A stretch of 64,000 nt of DNA from Prorocentrum cordatum (GCA_963575745.1 CAUYUJ010014764.1:110085-174084); one strand, 5' to 3'; positions 1 through 10,200 are shown, counted from the first letter of the stretch. Numbers and translations: made by a program. The notes: generated by a model not told the origin, from the letters alone.

Positions 1-699
1 GTGTGTGCGTGTCCCGTGCCGCTTTTTGTTCCTCTGGATGTCGCCGCCCGTGCACCCCACCTTCTTCCCGAAGAAGTTGCAGGGCTTGCACCGTCCTGAG
101 TTGTGGAGCTCGTAGTTGTAGCACGAGCCCCGCCCCGCGTCCTCCTCGGCCTCCCCGTCCGAGTTGATGTTGAGCCCCTGGTCCCCGAGCGCCTGCGGCA
201 TCATAGCCCGGCTGCCGCTGCCCAGGGGGCCGTGCGTCTCCACGTCCTGCCGACGCCGCACTGCGCCGCCCCGGCTCCGCTCCCCTCCGCATCCTCGTCC
301 CTCTCCCGCCCCTCCTCGTCCTCCTTTTCCCGTCCTTCACCGCCACTCCCGTCCCTCCCCCGTGCGTGTGCACCTCTCAGCTTGTGCCGCTGGCGACGCG
401 AAAGGATGCTGGCACGCTCCTCTACAGCAAGCTCATTCAGCGGGGTCACAACGCCGTGGACAAGCGAACAGGGAGCGCTGGCTTTCGTGAGTCAATGCGC
501 ACGTGAAGAAAGTTCCTGCTGGCTGCCGAGGCGAACGGCCAAACGCTTGCCTAAAGGGGGCACGGCCCAGGGAACGGGGCCCGCAGAGCAGCTCCCCTCC
601 GTGCACTCGCCTTCTGGGGGGAGAGGCAGGCGCGGGGCCTCCGACCAACCCCCAGGGGAGGCGGCCTCCCTGGGAGGCCGAGGAGAAAGACGAGGGCGA
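1..699. other. GC-rich stretch, no gene recognised
   Basis: Pyrimidine-rich GC-rich sequence. Open frames exist on both strands but their translations are Pro/Arg/Ser-rich low complexity with no recognisable domain, so none is called. Confidence 0.5.
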
Positions 700-858
700 G
701 GGAAGGAGGGAAGGAGGGAGGAGGAGGAGGAGGAGGAGGAGGAGAAGGAGGAGGAGGAGGAGGAGGAGGAGGGAGGAGGAGGAGGAGGAGGAGGGGGAGG
801 AGGAGGAGGAGGAGGAGGAGGAGGAGGAGGGGGAGGGGGAGGAGGGGGGGGGGGGAGG
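700..858. repeat. GGA trinucleotide array
   Basis: Nearly pure (GGA)n on the plus strand with GGGA interruptions. It is open in several frames (poly-Glu, poly-Arg, poly-Gly), which explains long spurious open frames here. Confidence 0.95.
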
Positions 859-1328
859 TGCGCACAGCCTGGCGCGACGGGTGGTGACCGAAGCGCGGGA
901 CTCTAGCTGGATATGGAGGGCCTTCCACAATCGCGGAAGGGAAGCCAGACTGCATGACAAGGGACTCGTGCAGCTGGCACAGTGACCACAGAAAGAGAGC
1001 TGGGTCAATGAAGCTGTCGATGGAAACATACGCCACGGCAGCCCAAGGCGACGAGGGGCCAGGAACCCAGAAGACCAGAGCGCCCAGACAGGCATTCCCG
1101 CCGCCTAGGCCCTCCGAAGACGGCCAGTGCAGCAGGAACGCCACCCCCGCGGGGACGGACGGGCGACCACCCAGCGGCCCCCCGAGGCCGCCCCAACCCA
1201 GAAGGGGCAAGCCATCGCCCCACGGGCGAAAACCAACCCCACAGACCCCCCAAAGCACAACCAGAACGACGATGCGAATCCAGCAGGGCGGAGCGGGGGC
1301 CGCACCGAGGCAGAGCGGAGCACACATG
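859..1328. other. Unassigned sequence between GGA array and gene
   Basis: GC-rich and non-repetitive. No protein, RNA or mobile-element signature was recognised. Confidence 0.4.
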
Positions 1329-2756
1329 TCAACTAGATTTGCTCTGTGCGCTCACAACCTTCCGCATTCTCCACTGCGCACGCGGCATCGGCGAAGCGCC
1401 GACTCCCCGCAGGCGCATCGGCTCGTCCCACTGGATGATGACCGTGTCAGCGGGACTAGCGACTTGCACCACGGTCCCGACTAGCCCGACAGGGACACGG
1501 ACCCGTCTGCCCGCATCCGTGTTGAAGGCCTCGATGACCGCGACCCGCATGCCCTCCGCCAGCTCCTCCGTCGGCATGCTGTGCACGCTGTGGCACTCCC
1601 CGTCGCTCGCGGCGTCGCGGAGCTCGTCTCCAGGGCCGAACTCGGCATCCGCCCACGACGTTCGTAGACCACCTTCAGCTCGAACTGCTGCACCATGAAC
1701 TGGCCCAGGTAGCTTGCCACCGCCAAGTACCGCAGCGCCGTCATCAGCAGGAAGCCCGTCACGACCATCATGGAGCTCGACGCGACCATCACGAAGCTCG
1801 TCACGACCATCACGAAGCCCGTCGCGACCATCACGACGCGCGCCACGAAGCTCGTCGCGACCATCACGAAGCCCGTCAGGAAGCGCGTCGCGACCATCAC
1901 GACGCGTGTCGGGAAGCTCTTTGCGACCATCACGAAGCTCGTCAGGAAGCTCGGCGCGACCATCACGACCATCGTGAGGCTCGTCGCGACAATCACGAAG
2001 CTCGTCGCGACCATCACGAAGCTCGTCGCGACCATCACGACCATCACGAAGCACGTCACGACCATCATGAAGCGCGTCGCGACCATCACGAATCCCGTCA
2101 GGAAGCACGTCACGAAGCCCGTCAGGAAGCTCGTCGCGACCATCACGAAGCTCGTCGCGACCATCACGACCATGACGAAGCAGGTCACGACCATCACGAA
2201 GCTCGTCACGACCATCACGAAGCTCACCTTCTGCCCGAATGGCTTCGCCAGCGCTCGACGAGTCAGCCTCCACCAGCGGCGCCCAATCCACGAGCTTGTC
2301 CGTGGGTCCGTCCATGGACGTGGACTGGTCCTCCGCCTCGGAGTGCGACTCCACCCAGCCGCGCGCAGCGGCCAACGCTTCAGCCCCTGCGCCAGGATGA
2401 CGGAGCATGGAGGCTGCCGCGTCCACCGCGCGCCAGGCCCTCTCCAAGCGGGGCGGCGGGCGCCGGCCCTCGCCACGGCACCGGGCCAGGCCGGCGGCCA
2501 GCGTGGCCCCGCCCAACACCGCGACGAGTTCCGCAGCCACGCCAAGCAGCCGCTGCGCCTCTCCCCCTAGGGCCGTCAGCGCCTCGGCCCCTGGCGCCGC
2601 CTCCGTAGCCGCTGCGGCAGGCGCTGGCGAGGAACCGCCTTGCGCCGCCCCAGCTTGCAGCAGCAACATGAGTGCTGCTGCGGCTTCCACCGTCGGGACC
2701 GTAGCCGTCGACACGCCATGTCTAACGGTGAAGCCACATTTCGCCCCACGCGGCAT
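1329..2756 (-). CDS. Hypothetical protein with Arg-Asp-Gly repeats and C-terminal KOW/SH3-like domain
   Basis: Function unknown. The frame is open for 475 codons from an ATG at 2756; an upstream in-frame TTG at 2789 would add 11 residues. The N-terminal third is Ala/Leu-rich, with one hydrophobic stretch near residue 25-35 that could be a signal or membrane segment. Residues about 177-339 are a long run of imperfect RDGRDEL-type repeats, alternating Arg and Asp and strongly charged. Residues about 401-469 differ in character: a GMRVAVIEAFN start, a VPVGLVGTVV strand pair and IIQWDEP look like a small beta-barrel (KOW/SH3-like) module that, from memory, is common in dinoflagellate proteins. 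The switch from repeat to compositionally normal C-terminus in one frame is the main reason to call it real. Splicing was not resolved, so ends may be wrong. Confidence 0.45.
   Translation of the reverse strand: MPRGAKCGFTVRHGVSTATVPTVEAAAALMLLLQAGAAQGGSSPAPAAAATEAAPGAEALTALGGEAQRLLGVAAELVAVLGGATLAAGLARCRGEGRRPPPRLERAWRAVDAAASMLRHPGAGAEALAAARGWVESHSEAEDQSTSMDGPTDKLVDWAPLVEADSSSAGEAIRAEGELRDGRDELRDGRDLLRHGRDGRDELRDGRDELPDGLRDVLPDGIRDGRDALHDGRDVLRDGRDGRDELRDGRDELRDCRDEPHDGRDGRAELPDELRDGRKELPDTRRDGRDALPDGLRDGRDELRGARRDGRDGLRDGRDELRDGRVELHDGRDGLPADDGAAVLGGGKLPGPVHGAAVRAEGGLRTSWADAEFGPGDELRDAASDGECHSVHSMPTEELAEGMRVAVIEAFNTDAGRRVRVPVGLVGTVVQVASPADTVIIQWDEPMRLRGVGASPMPRAQWRMRKVVSAQSKSS
1745..2230. 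repeat. Coding minisatellite, CACGACCATCACGAAGCTCG-type units
   Basis: Imperfect 12-21 bp units built from TCACGACCATCACGAAGCTCG-like words (first 20 bases CACGACCATCACGAAGCTCG). On the minus strand they encode the RDGRDEL repeats of the overlapping gene. Unit order is irregular (GRD, ELRDGRD, LPDGLRD variants). Confidence 0.85.
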
Positions 2757-2862
2757 CGCAGCGGCGGGGAGAACAGCAACGTGCGCCAAGGGCTGCGCGC
2801 CGCGCCGTGGAGGAGCTCAGAGCAAGCAGCACAGAGCAGGATCTCCTTGAGCCACAATGCTA

Positions 2863-2869
2863 CGGAGGA

Positions 2870-2903
<34 letters not shown>

Positions 2904-3093
2904 GAGGAGGAGGAGGAGGAGGAGGAGGAGGAGGAGGAGGAGGAGGAGGAGGAGGAGGAGGAGGAGGAGGAGGAGGAGGAGGAGGAGGGAAGCAGGGAAG
3001 GAGGGAAGGAGGAGTTGGAGGAGGAGGAGGAGGGAAGGAGGGGAGGAGGAGGATTGGGAGGAGGAGGAGGAGGAGGAGGAGGAGGAGGAGGAG
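2863..3093. repeat. GGA trinucleotide array
   Basis: Long (GGA)n, nearly pure from 2877 to 2988, then GGGA-interrupted to 3093. The purine-only strand could form triplex structures. Confidence 0.95.
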
Positions 3094-4690
3094 GGAATGA
3101 GTGAAGGAGGAGAAGGAGGCGGGGCAGCAGTTGGCTCTGTGCCCCTCTCTGCCATCAGCGCGGTGCCCTGTTTGCTGGCTGCACCGTGGCCGCTCTGGAC
3201 GGGAGGAGCCCTGGCTCCGCTTGCAGGGAGCGCTCGGAGAGCGACAACCACCGTCTGCACCCAGACAGCGGCGAGGGGCTCTGTCGGGGGTCGGACGACA
3301 CACAAGCGGGAGCGAAGGGCTGGAGAAGGGAGACTGCGTAGGAGGATCGGGGGAGGAGGACCAGGAGAGGATGATCGAGCAGGGTGGCACCATTGCTTGC
3401 AAAGGCGACGTATTCCTGGATCTGCCTCCGCGTTACTCGAGCCAGGCTGCAAAGTCTGGGCAACCTAGTGGTAGACACCCTGTTGGCTCGCAAATATGAT
3501 GCCGAAATGTGTCCATCCCCCTTCGATCCCTGTAACCGTCCTCGTCGTTGTCATTGTACTCGTCGTCCTCGCCCTCTCCTCCTCGCACACCTCATTATAT
3601 CGGCCTCGTTGCTGTTACTGACGTCGTCGCCGTCGCAACGGCAATAATCGTCGTTGTCGAGATCATCGTGATTGTCGAAACGCCATACTATTTCGCGTCG
3701 TCGCCGTCTCCATCGCCGCCACCGCCACCGTCGTCGTCAGCCGTCTTCATCGTCGTCGTCGCCAGCCGTCGCTGTCTCCGCCACCGCCATCGCCGTCTCC
3801 GTCGCCACCGCCGTCGTCATCGCCGTCGTCGGCCTCATCCTCCTCCTCCTCCTCCTTCGCCTCCTCCTCCTCCTCCTCTTCCTCCTCCTATCCTCCGTCC
3901 CCTGTTCCTTCTCTTATTTCTAATTCGCCTCGGGTTGTGTTTCTCACCCTACTCCTGCCCCCCTGCGCTAACAGAAGCTTCAGTAGCCGTTGAGCTCACC
4001 GAGCCTGTACAGCGTAGGACACTAGGCCCAGGAATACTGCAGAAGTGACCGCCTATACATCTCCTCCCCGCCGTTCCTTCCCGCCGCGTCTCCTGGTTAC
4101 AGTCATGGCTCCGCAGCGAGCTGCTGGAATCCTCGATGATCTGGACCTCCCTCAGCGCGGCGGAGCTCCACGAGACATTCTCCGAACTCCCCTCGCCGTT
4201 TACCTCAGCGACTGCCAGGATTCACTCTGCGAAAGAAGAGGCTGCAGGAGGGGGTGTGTCAGAAGCCAGGCGAAGCTGGCAAACCCATGGCTGGCAAACG
4301 GAGCTCCAGGAAATTGTGTTTTTCTTGTGGGAAACAGCCCGTTTGCTGTTTAGCGCGCCGAGCTTTATTCCGAGAATATGTTTTTTTTTCGGAAAGACTT
4401 GCTTAGCAACCACGGTATTGCCAGCCCTCGCCCAGCTTCTGGGTGTGGAGGGAGAAGGACGGCGACAACGACTGATGACGCAGAAGGCATCTGTACACCA
4501 ACAGCACCACTCCTGACCAGGGCCATCCTGGGACCCCTTGGCCAAGAGGTCCATGGAAGCGCCCAGGAGGGCCCTGGCCAAGCACAGTCTTGTACCACTG
4601 GCTCGTTCTGCGACTCCAAGGGATGTGGTTTGCAAAGGGTGTGGTTTGCAACCGGCACCCAGGGGAGCATCCTGGGGGGCACCCAGGGCA
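3094..4690. other. Non-genic stretch with CGT and CTC microsatellites
   Basis: 3541-3840 is rich in CGTCGT and CGCCAC words and 3838-3895 is (CTC)n. The flanks (3094-3540 and 3900-4690) show no recognisable gene, RNA or mobile element. Confidence 0.45.
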
Positions 4691-4860
4691 ATTTTTAATA
4701 ATAGGATGTTTGAACACATGGGATTTTTCATACATGATCAATGTATGAATAAATGTATGCATGAACTCATCGTTGTTTGTTGTACTAAGTCCCTGCATTT
4801 TTTAACACATGATCCGCACGCGGAGCATGTATATAAAAATTATCCTGGCGAAGGACCCAA
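4691..4860 (+). repeat. AT-rich dispersed element with hairpin (family H), copy 1
   Basis: AT-rich island in GC-rich surroundings, ending in a hairpin at 4807-4830: ACATG-A-TCCG-CACG-CGGA-G-CATGT, an interrupted 10-bp stem with a CACG tetraloop, followed by ATATAAAAA. Copies with the same hairpin and similar upstream AT-rich words (GTATGAATA, GAACTCATCGTTGTT) occur at 7866-8080 and 13763-13890, all in the same orientation. Confidence 0.75.
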
Positions 4861-4894
4861 CCATATGCAATTGTGAATACTGCAATTGTGAATA

Positions 4895-6275
4895 TCTTCT
4901 CGGTGGAGCCCCCTACGGGGCCACGAAACGTACGAGGGGTGTGCCGAAATGGGTGTGCGGGACGCATGCGGGCACACCCACTGGGGCCTTCGGTGGAGCT
5001 CCCTATGGGGCCAAGAAACGTGTGAGGGGTGTGCCGAAATGGGTGTGCGGGACGCATGCGGGCACACCCACTGGGACCTTCGGCGGAGCTCCCTATGGGG
5101 CCACGGAACGCGTGAGGGGCGTGCCGAAATGGGTGTGGCTGACGCATGCGGGCGCGGGCACTGGGGCCTTCGGCGAAGCTCCCTATGGGGCCACGAAACG
5201 TGTGAGGGGTGTGCCGAAATGGGTGTGGCTGACGCATGCGGGCGCGGGCACTGGGGCCTTCGGTGGAGCTCCCTATGGAGCCACGAAACGTGTGAGGGGT
5301 GTGCCGAAATGGGTGTGGTGACGCATGCGGCGCGGGCACTGGGGCCTTCGGTGGAGCTCCCTATGGAGCCACGAAACGTGTGAGGGGTGTGCCGAAATGG
5401 GTGTGGGTGACGCATGCGGGCGCGGGCACTGGGGCCTTCGGTGGAGCTCCCTATGGAGCCACGAAACGTGTGAGGGGTGTGCCGAAATGGGTGTGGGTGA
5501 CGCATGCGGGCGCGGGCACTGGGGCCTTCGGTGGAGCTCCCTATGGAGCCACGAAACGTGTGAGGGGTGTGCCGAAATGGGTGTGGGTGACGCATGCGGG
5601 CGCGGGCACTGGGGCCTTCGGTGGAGCTCCCTATGGAGCCACGAAGCGTGTGAGGGGTGTGCCGAAATGGGTGTGGGTGACGCATGCGGGCGCGGGCACT
5701 GGGGCCTTCGGTGGAGCTCCCTATGGAGCCACGAAACGTGTGAGGGGTGTGCCGAAATGGGTGTGGGTGACGCATGCGGGCGCGGGCACTGGGGCCTTCG
5801 GTGGAGCTCCCTATGGAGCCACGAAACGTGTGAGGGGTGTGCCGAAATGGGTGTGGGTGACGCATGCGGGCGCGGGCACTGGGGCCTTCGGTGGAGCTCC
5901 CTATGGAGCCACGAAACGTGTGAGGGGTGTGCCGAAATGGGTGTGGGTGACGCATGCGGGCGCGGGCACTGGGGCCTTCGGTGGAGCTCCCTATGGAGCC
6001 ACGAAACGTGTGAGGGGTGTGCCGAAATGGGTGTGGGTGACGCATGCGGGCGCGGGCACTGGGGCCTTCGGTGGAGCTCCCTATGGAGCCACGAAACGTG
6101 TGAGGGGTGTGCCGAAATGGGTGTGGGTGACGCATGCGGGCGCGGGCACTGGGGCCTTCGGTGGAGCTCCCTATGGAGCCACGAAACGTGTGAGGGGTGT
6201 GCCGAATTGGGTGTGGGTGACGCATGCGGGCGCGGGCACTGGGGCCTTCGGTGGAGCTCCTATGGGGCTACGAAA
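4895..6275 (+). repeat. 90-bp minisatellite, about 15 tandem units
   Basis: The unit ACGAAACGTG...CTATGGAGCC recurs every 90 bp (anchors at about 5012, 5102, 5192, 5282, 5371, 5461 and on to 6181). Units from 5461 to 6181 are almost identical while the first five are diverged. One unit near 5325 is a base short. Since 90 is divisible by three, both strands stay open for hundreds of codons; these frames are regarded as by-products. Inverted, diverged relatives lie at 9656-10200 and 12140-12340. Confidence 0.95.
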
Positions 6276-6688
6276 CGCTGTACTGGGTGGGTGAAACGCA
6301 GGGAAGAGGGGGAGGAGGGAGGAGGAGGGGGAGGAGGAGGAGAGGAGAGGAGAGGAGACGCGGGGCACCGTCTCTTCAAAACGAGGACCCAACACCACAG
6401 GATGGTTGGGAAAAACGGCAACCTAGGTGGCGCGCGGATCTCGAGAAAGTTCTCCCGCGCCTCGAGGAGGCCCGACGAGGACGGTGTCGTGCACCCCAAG
6501 CCCCGACGGTGCGCATCGCAAACCGCACCCCTGCATATCCATGCCCCTTGTGGTCGCCGACTCGTGCCGTGATGACGCTGACGCCAACTTCTCACGTCGC
6601 GCGGATCGTTCCACCTTGAACGATCGCGGCTCTCCTGCAGCACGGACCGTGCGACTCCAGCGGGTTCTGGGCACTGGTACACTCAGCC
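6276..6688. other. Unassigned, includes short GGA run and palindrome
   Basis: A GGA/GGGA run lies at 6305-6358. A palindromic word GGATCGTTC-C-ACC-TTGAACGATC lies near 6603-6626, related to others at 14135 and 62868. No gene was recognised. Confidence 0.45.
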
Positions 6689-6846
6689 TTAGGTCGGGCA
6701 CGTCCCCCTTACAGGCGGATTCTGGACGAAGCATAAGACATATACCCCAACAATGCGCAACAAAATCAAAAATGGTCAAACCATCGTCCCCCGACTGTTT
6801 TTGGACTGTTTTGGAATTTCCCCCTGTGCAGGGACACGCCCGACTT
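6689..6846. mobile_element. TIR element family A, copy 1
   Basis: Short non-coding element with ends TTAGGTCGGGCACGTCC and, inverted, GGGACACGCCCGACTTA. Interior words GGCGGATTCTGGACGAA and CATCGTCCCCCGACTGTTTT recur in the other copies (13331, 16271, 26466, partial 49318). No coding capacity; a MITE-like passenger. Confidence 0.7.
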
Positions 6847-6861
6847 ACATAGGGGGTAATC

Positions 6862-7012
6862 AGACCTACCTCGCTTTTGACCACCCTCGCTTCCAAGAGA
6901 TACCAAACGATGCCAAACTACGGCCTGTACTGGTCAGGCCGCTTGACGAGGAGGCGCGTGGTATGACTTGGTTTTGCCTGGAAGCGAAAGCGGGGTAGGT
7001 AATTCACGTTCT
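6862..7012 (+). repeat. Dispersed repeat K, empty-site copy
   Basis: About 136 bp nearly identical to 62680-62814, from GACCTACCTCGC through GGAAGCGAAAGCGGGGTA. Here the sequence runs straight through a single TA (6996-6997), whereas at 62.8 kb a 188-bp element interrupts the same position. Confidence 0.85.
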
Positions 7013-7154
7013 GATTACACTCCGCCCCGAGCGCCCGCAATTAGGGCCACCGCGTCGACACCCGGCCGTGGTGCCAGAGGGTCGGGCCCCGCGGCGTCGG
7101 GCTGGTTTCCCCCCCCCCCTGGGAGGCCACCCAGCTCGGGTCCGAGCAGATGGG

Positions 7155-7425
7155 GTCCGAGGGAGCCTGTTTTTTTTAGACTCTGGCAAATTTACTTGCG
7201 TGGACGGGGGGGGGGGGCTGAGCCTGAAGCAAGCCCGAGAGGGGGGGGGGGCGCGGAAATCACGCAAGTCGAAAGGCACTTGCACGCTAGTATTCGCTTG
7301 AAGAGGGGCGAGGGGGGGGGGGGGGGGCGAACGCCATGCAAGTAAAGGGTGGGGGGGCAAGTAAACCAACGCCATGCAAGTAAACTTGCCCGAATCCAAA
7401 AAAAAAACAGGCTCAGGATCGGTCG
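7155..7425. mobile_element. Foldback element with about 45-bp TIRs
   Basis: The left arm GAGCCTGTTTTTTTTAGACT followed by GGCAAATTTACTTGCGTGG is mirrored on the right by CCATGCAAGTAAACTTGCCC and AAAAAACAGGCTC. The interior is G-runs with CAAGTAAA words. No coding capacity. Confidence 0.65.
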
Positions 7426-7564
7426 CCGAGACACATCGGCGACGCCGGCGATTCATGGGCGCCATCGGCGTGGAGACGATCGGGCTCCACATCGAGCCGC
7501 GTCGCCGATGTCACGGCGATGCGGCGCGACCTTCCGACCTCGCCTCCGCGGGCACCACTCGTGA

Positions 7565-7725
7565 AGGGGCCCTGGCAAATACAAGCAAATGCACAAATAG
7601 CAAGAGTCCCCATATTTGTCCTACATTTTCTATGTTTTTGCCTTCCCCCCCACTTCCCATATTTTCTCAGATTTTCTGGGGAATCGACGATCAATCGTGT
7701 CTGTGTCTGTTTTCCCCTCCTAACC
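7565..7725 (+). repeat. Dispersed repeat D (CCATATTTTC...GGGGAATCGACGAT), copy 1
   Basis: Segment with CTTCCCCCCCACTTCCCAT, a GGGGAATCGACGATCAATCG word and TGTGTCTGT, also found at 27485-27565 and 28040-28215. It lies immediately before the family C element at 7815, as it does near 27.66 kb. Confidence 0.65.
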
Positions 7726-7814
7726 TGGGAGGCCGGGGCCCCCGGATCTGCGACGCCCTGGACTCCTCGGTGCCCCCGGCCCTCAGAAGCCCCGACCCTC
7801 TGCAGGCAAAAACG

Positions 7815-8240
7815 AAAGGGGGGGATAGCAAAGGGTACAGGGCAGTTAATAAGGACTTCTTTAGATAGGACTTTTTAATAGGACTTTGCTAACGATTTGA
7901 TAGGAAGGGATTTTTATATGACTTAAAAAGGGCTTTTTTAAAATATGACTTTGATAATGATTAATGTATGAATAGATTTATGCGTGAACTCATCGTTGTT
8001 TTTAGTAAAAAAAAATCCCAGCATTTTTAATGCATGATCCGCACGCGGAGCATGTATATAAAAAATTGCACTGTAGGGTGGAGAACCAGCTCACGCAGCT
8101 GACTTTCCCAGCGCCTCCCGGCGCTGGGAGGCGCCCATGTGTCGAGAAATGGGCCCGACGGCTGGGCCGAAGCCGGCTGCATGCCGCAGATTTCGTAGCT
8201 CCCCCTTTCCCTATCCCCCCTTTCGTTCGGCCCGACCCTT
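7815..8240 (+). mobile_element. Structured TIR element family C, copy interrupted by an AT-rich insertion
   Basis: The left end CGAAAGGGGGGGATAGCAAA (7818) and the inverted right end CCCTATCCCCCCTTTCG (about 8208-8226) form TIRs. The interior (about 8085-8200) contains up to four successive hairpins. The best is CCCAGCGCC-TCCC-GGCGCTGGG. Compared with the copy at 27660-27862, the left end is separated from the hairpin core by the AT-rich family H sequence (7866-8080). Confidence 0.7.
7866..8080 (+). repeat. AT-rich dispersed element family H, copy 2
   Basis: AT-rich island with the hairpin at 8032-8055 (GCATGATCCGC, then GCGGAGCATGT) followed by ATATAAAAAA. It sits inside the family C element, so it inserted later than that element. 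Confidence 0.75.
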
Positions 8241-8625
8241 TCCCCGGGACCGGCTCTTCGTCCGGAGCCGTCTTCTGACGACCCCTGGGGCCTGGCGAGG
8301 TCCTGCCCTTAGCGATTGCCACTTGGATTTCCTCAGTAGGACGTGTGTGTCACGTGTCGGGCAATTGGATCAGCGCGCAACGCGCGCACGCGCACGCGCG
8401 CACGCGCACGCGCGTGGTGAGCGCTGCATTGCCCACTATAGAAAAGCCGGCCTGCTGTGTTGGAAAGCATCTGGCACCCTTCGTGGTTGCTGGTTGGGCC
8501 TTGGGCACCCCACTTCAGGACGCAGGACAACTCCGCCCCCCCAGGCGGGCGCTGGGGAGGGGCTTTCCTGGCAGGGCAGGGGAATTCTTGGGAGCAGCCC
8601 CGCCATCCAAGAGGCCCTTTCAGAG
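8241..8625. other. Unassigned, includes alternating CG/CA tract
   Basis: 8374-8416 is a run of alternating purine-pyrimidine GCGCACGCGCACGCGCG-type sequence, with left-handed (Z-DNA) potential. No gene was recognised in this stretch. Confidence 0.5.
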
Positions 8626-8627
8626 CA

Positions 8628-8930
8628 CCCCTCCTCCTCCTCCTCCTCCTCCTCCTCCTCCTCGTCCTCCTCCTCCTCCTCCTCCTCCTCAGCCCTCCTC
8701 CTGCGGAGAGCGGCGGCGAACCTCCAGGTTCCCCCACACCACGTGGTGCGCGTCCGGGCGTGGCTCGCCCGTGCGCCCGGCCATGGCGGAGCCGGCCCCG
8801 CCCACGGCTAGGAGGAGGAGGAGGAGGAGGAGGAGGAGGAGGAGGAGGAGGAGGAGGAGGAGGGGGAGGGGGAGGAGGAGGAGGAGGAGGAGGAGGAGGA
8901 GGAGGAGGAGGAGGAGGAGGAGGGAGCAAG
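8628..8930. repeat. Inverted pair of TCC and GGA arrays
   Basis: (TCC)n at 8628-8698 and (GGA)n at 8808-8930 on the same strand, about 110 bp apart, able to pair as a large imperfect hairpin. Confidence 0.9.
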
Positions 8931-9040
8931 GGGGGAGGTGATGGGGCGACGACAAGGTGCGGGGGGGGGGCCAGCTCAGGGGGGGAATGCTGGCCCCGAG
9001 TCGGCGATGCATCGCCGACAGATCGGCCACCTCGGGCTAT

Positions 9041-9283
9041 GTTGCTCCCATCGGACTTAAGGGCCACATCCCATAAATAATTTCGAGCACCCGGAAAAGT
9101 GTCGAAAGAGTGTCGAAACAGAGCCGAAAGAGTGTCGAGACGGTGTCGAAACAATGTCGGACGAGTGTCTCCGAGGGCCCGACACGTGAAAACCTTCGAG
9201 TTTCGGTTCTTCTTTCTGGTGCTCGAAATTCTGTCTGGTGGTCAAGGCTGCAGTCGGTTGGAACATCAGAAACCTCGGGGATC
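9041..9283 (+). repeat. Dispersed repeat E, copy 1
   Basis: Begins GTTGCTCCCATCGGA, contains GTGTCGAAA repeats and GAGTGTCTCCGAGGGCCCGA, and ends GGTTGGAACATCAGAAACCTC. Related copies lie at 16088-16225 and 29158-29365. A perfect 18-bp palindrome TCGGCGATGCATCGCCGA lies just upstream, at about 9000-9018. Confidence 0.75.
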
Positions 9284-9655
9284 CCCGAGCGGTGTGGCAG
9301 GGACGGGTCGCCGCGCGGCTCTGGGACCCAGGTCGGCCTCCACAGGCGTCTCGCGCGACGGGGGCCTCCGGGGCCCCCAAGAGCCGTGCGGCGACGGGCC
9401 GCGCGGCGAGGTCGGTGGGGGCTCCGAGGTCGCCACGCGGTCCGTCACCGCACGGCTTGGCATCCCCCGACCGTGTGCCCCCGGACTGACACCGCACGCT
9501 CCTGGGTCGCGAGCGGCGAGGGGGTCCCCACTGGCGACGAGGAGGCGGTCGGCGGTCGATGCATGACAGGTGTTTTTGTCAACCATCCTGTGGTGTCGGG
9601 TCTCCGCTTTGAGAGAGGCCTTGGCACCGAGCTTCCTGCAAACCTTGCATGCGGT
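9284..9655. other. Unassigned GC-rich stretch
   Basis: No gene, RNA or repeat family was recognised between repeat E and the minisatellite. Confidence 0.4.
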
Positions 9656-10200
9656 GCTGCGCCCACCGCACGTCCACGTCGGCACACCTCTCACACGCTT
9701 CGTGGCCCCATGAGGAGCCCAACCGAAGGCCCCAGTGGCAAAACTCCCCTGCGGCTCCCCGCCCACCGCATGTCCATTTCGGAACAGCCCTCACACATTT
9801 CATGGCCCCATGAGACGCTCCACCGAGGGCCCCACTGGCAGGGTTCACATGCGGCTCCCTGCCCATCTCACCTCCATTTCGGCACACCCCTCACACGTTT
9901 CGTGGCCCCACAGGGAGCTCTACGGGGGACCCCAGTGGTAGGGTTCGCATGCGGTTCCCCGTCCACCGCATGTCCATTTCGGCACACCCCTCTGGCAGGG
10001 TTCACATGTGGCACCCCGCCCACCGCATGTCCATGTCGGCACACCCCTCACACGTTTCGTGGCCCCACAGGACGCTCTAGCGGGGACCCCAGTGGTAGGG
10101 TTCGCATGCGGTTCCCCGTCCACCGCATGTCCATTTCGGAACACCCCATCACACGCTTCGTGGCCCCATAAGGAGCTCCACTGGTCGCCAAAGTGGCACG
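9656..10200 (-). repeat. Diverged 100-bp minisatellite, inverted relative of 4.9-6.3 kb array
   Basis: Units with CGTGGCCCCA anchors at about 9701, 9801, 9901, 10058 and 10159. Reverse-complementing gives the GGGGCCACGAAACGTGTGAG core of the 90-bp array. Units are diverged and one is partial (56 bp). Confidence 0.85.

Noticed and set aside
700-858. Acidic or Arg-rich proteins from GGA/TCC arrays here and at some twenty other places
   Set aside because: Simple triplets are open in several frames and give poly-Glu, poly-Arg or poly-Gly. No flanking domain supports coding.
4895-6275. Long open frames on both strands of the 90-bp array
   Set aside because: The period is divisible by three, so frames stay open automatically. 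Translations are pure repeats without a domain, on both strands equally.
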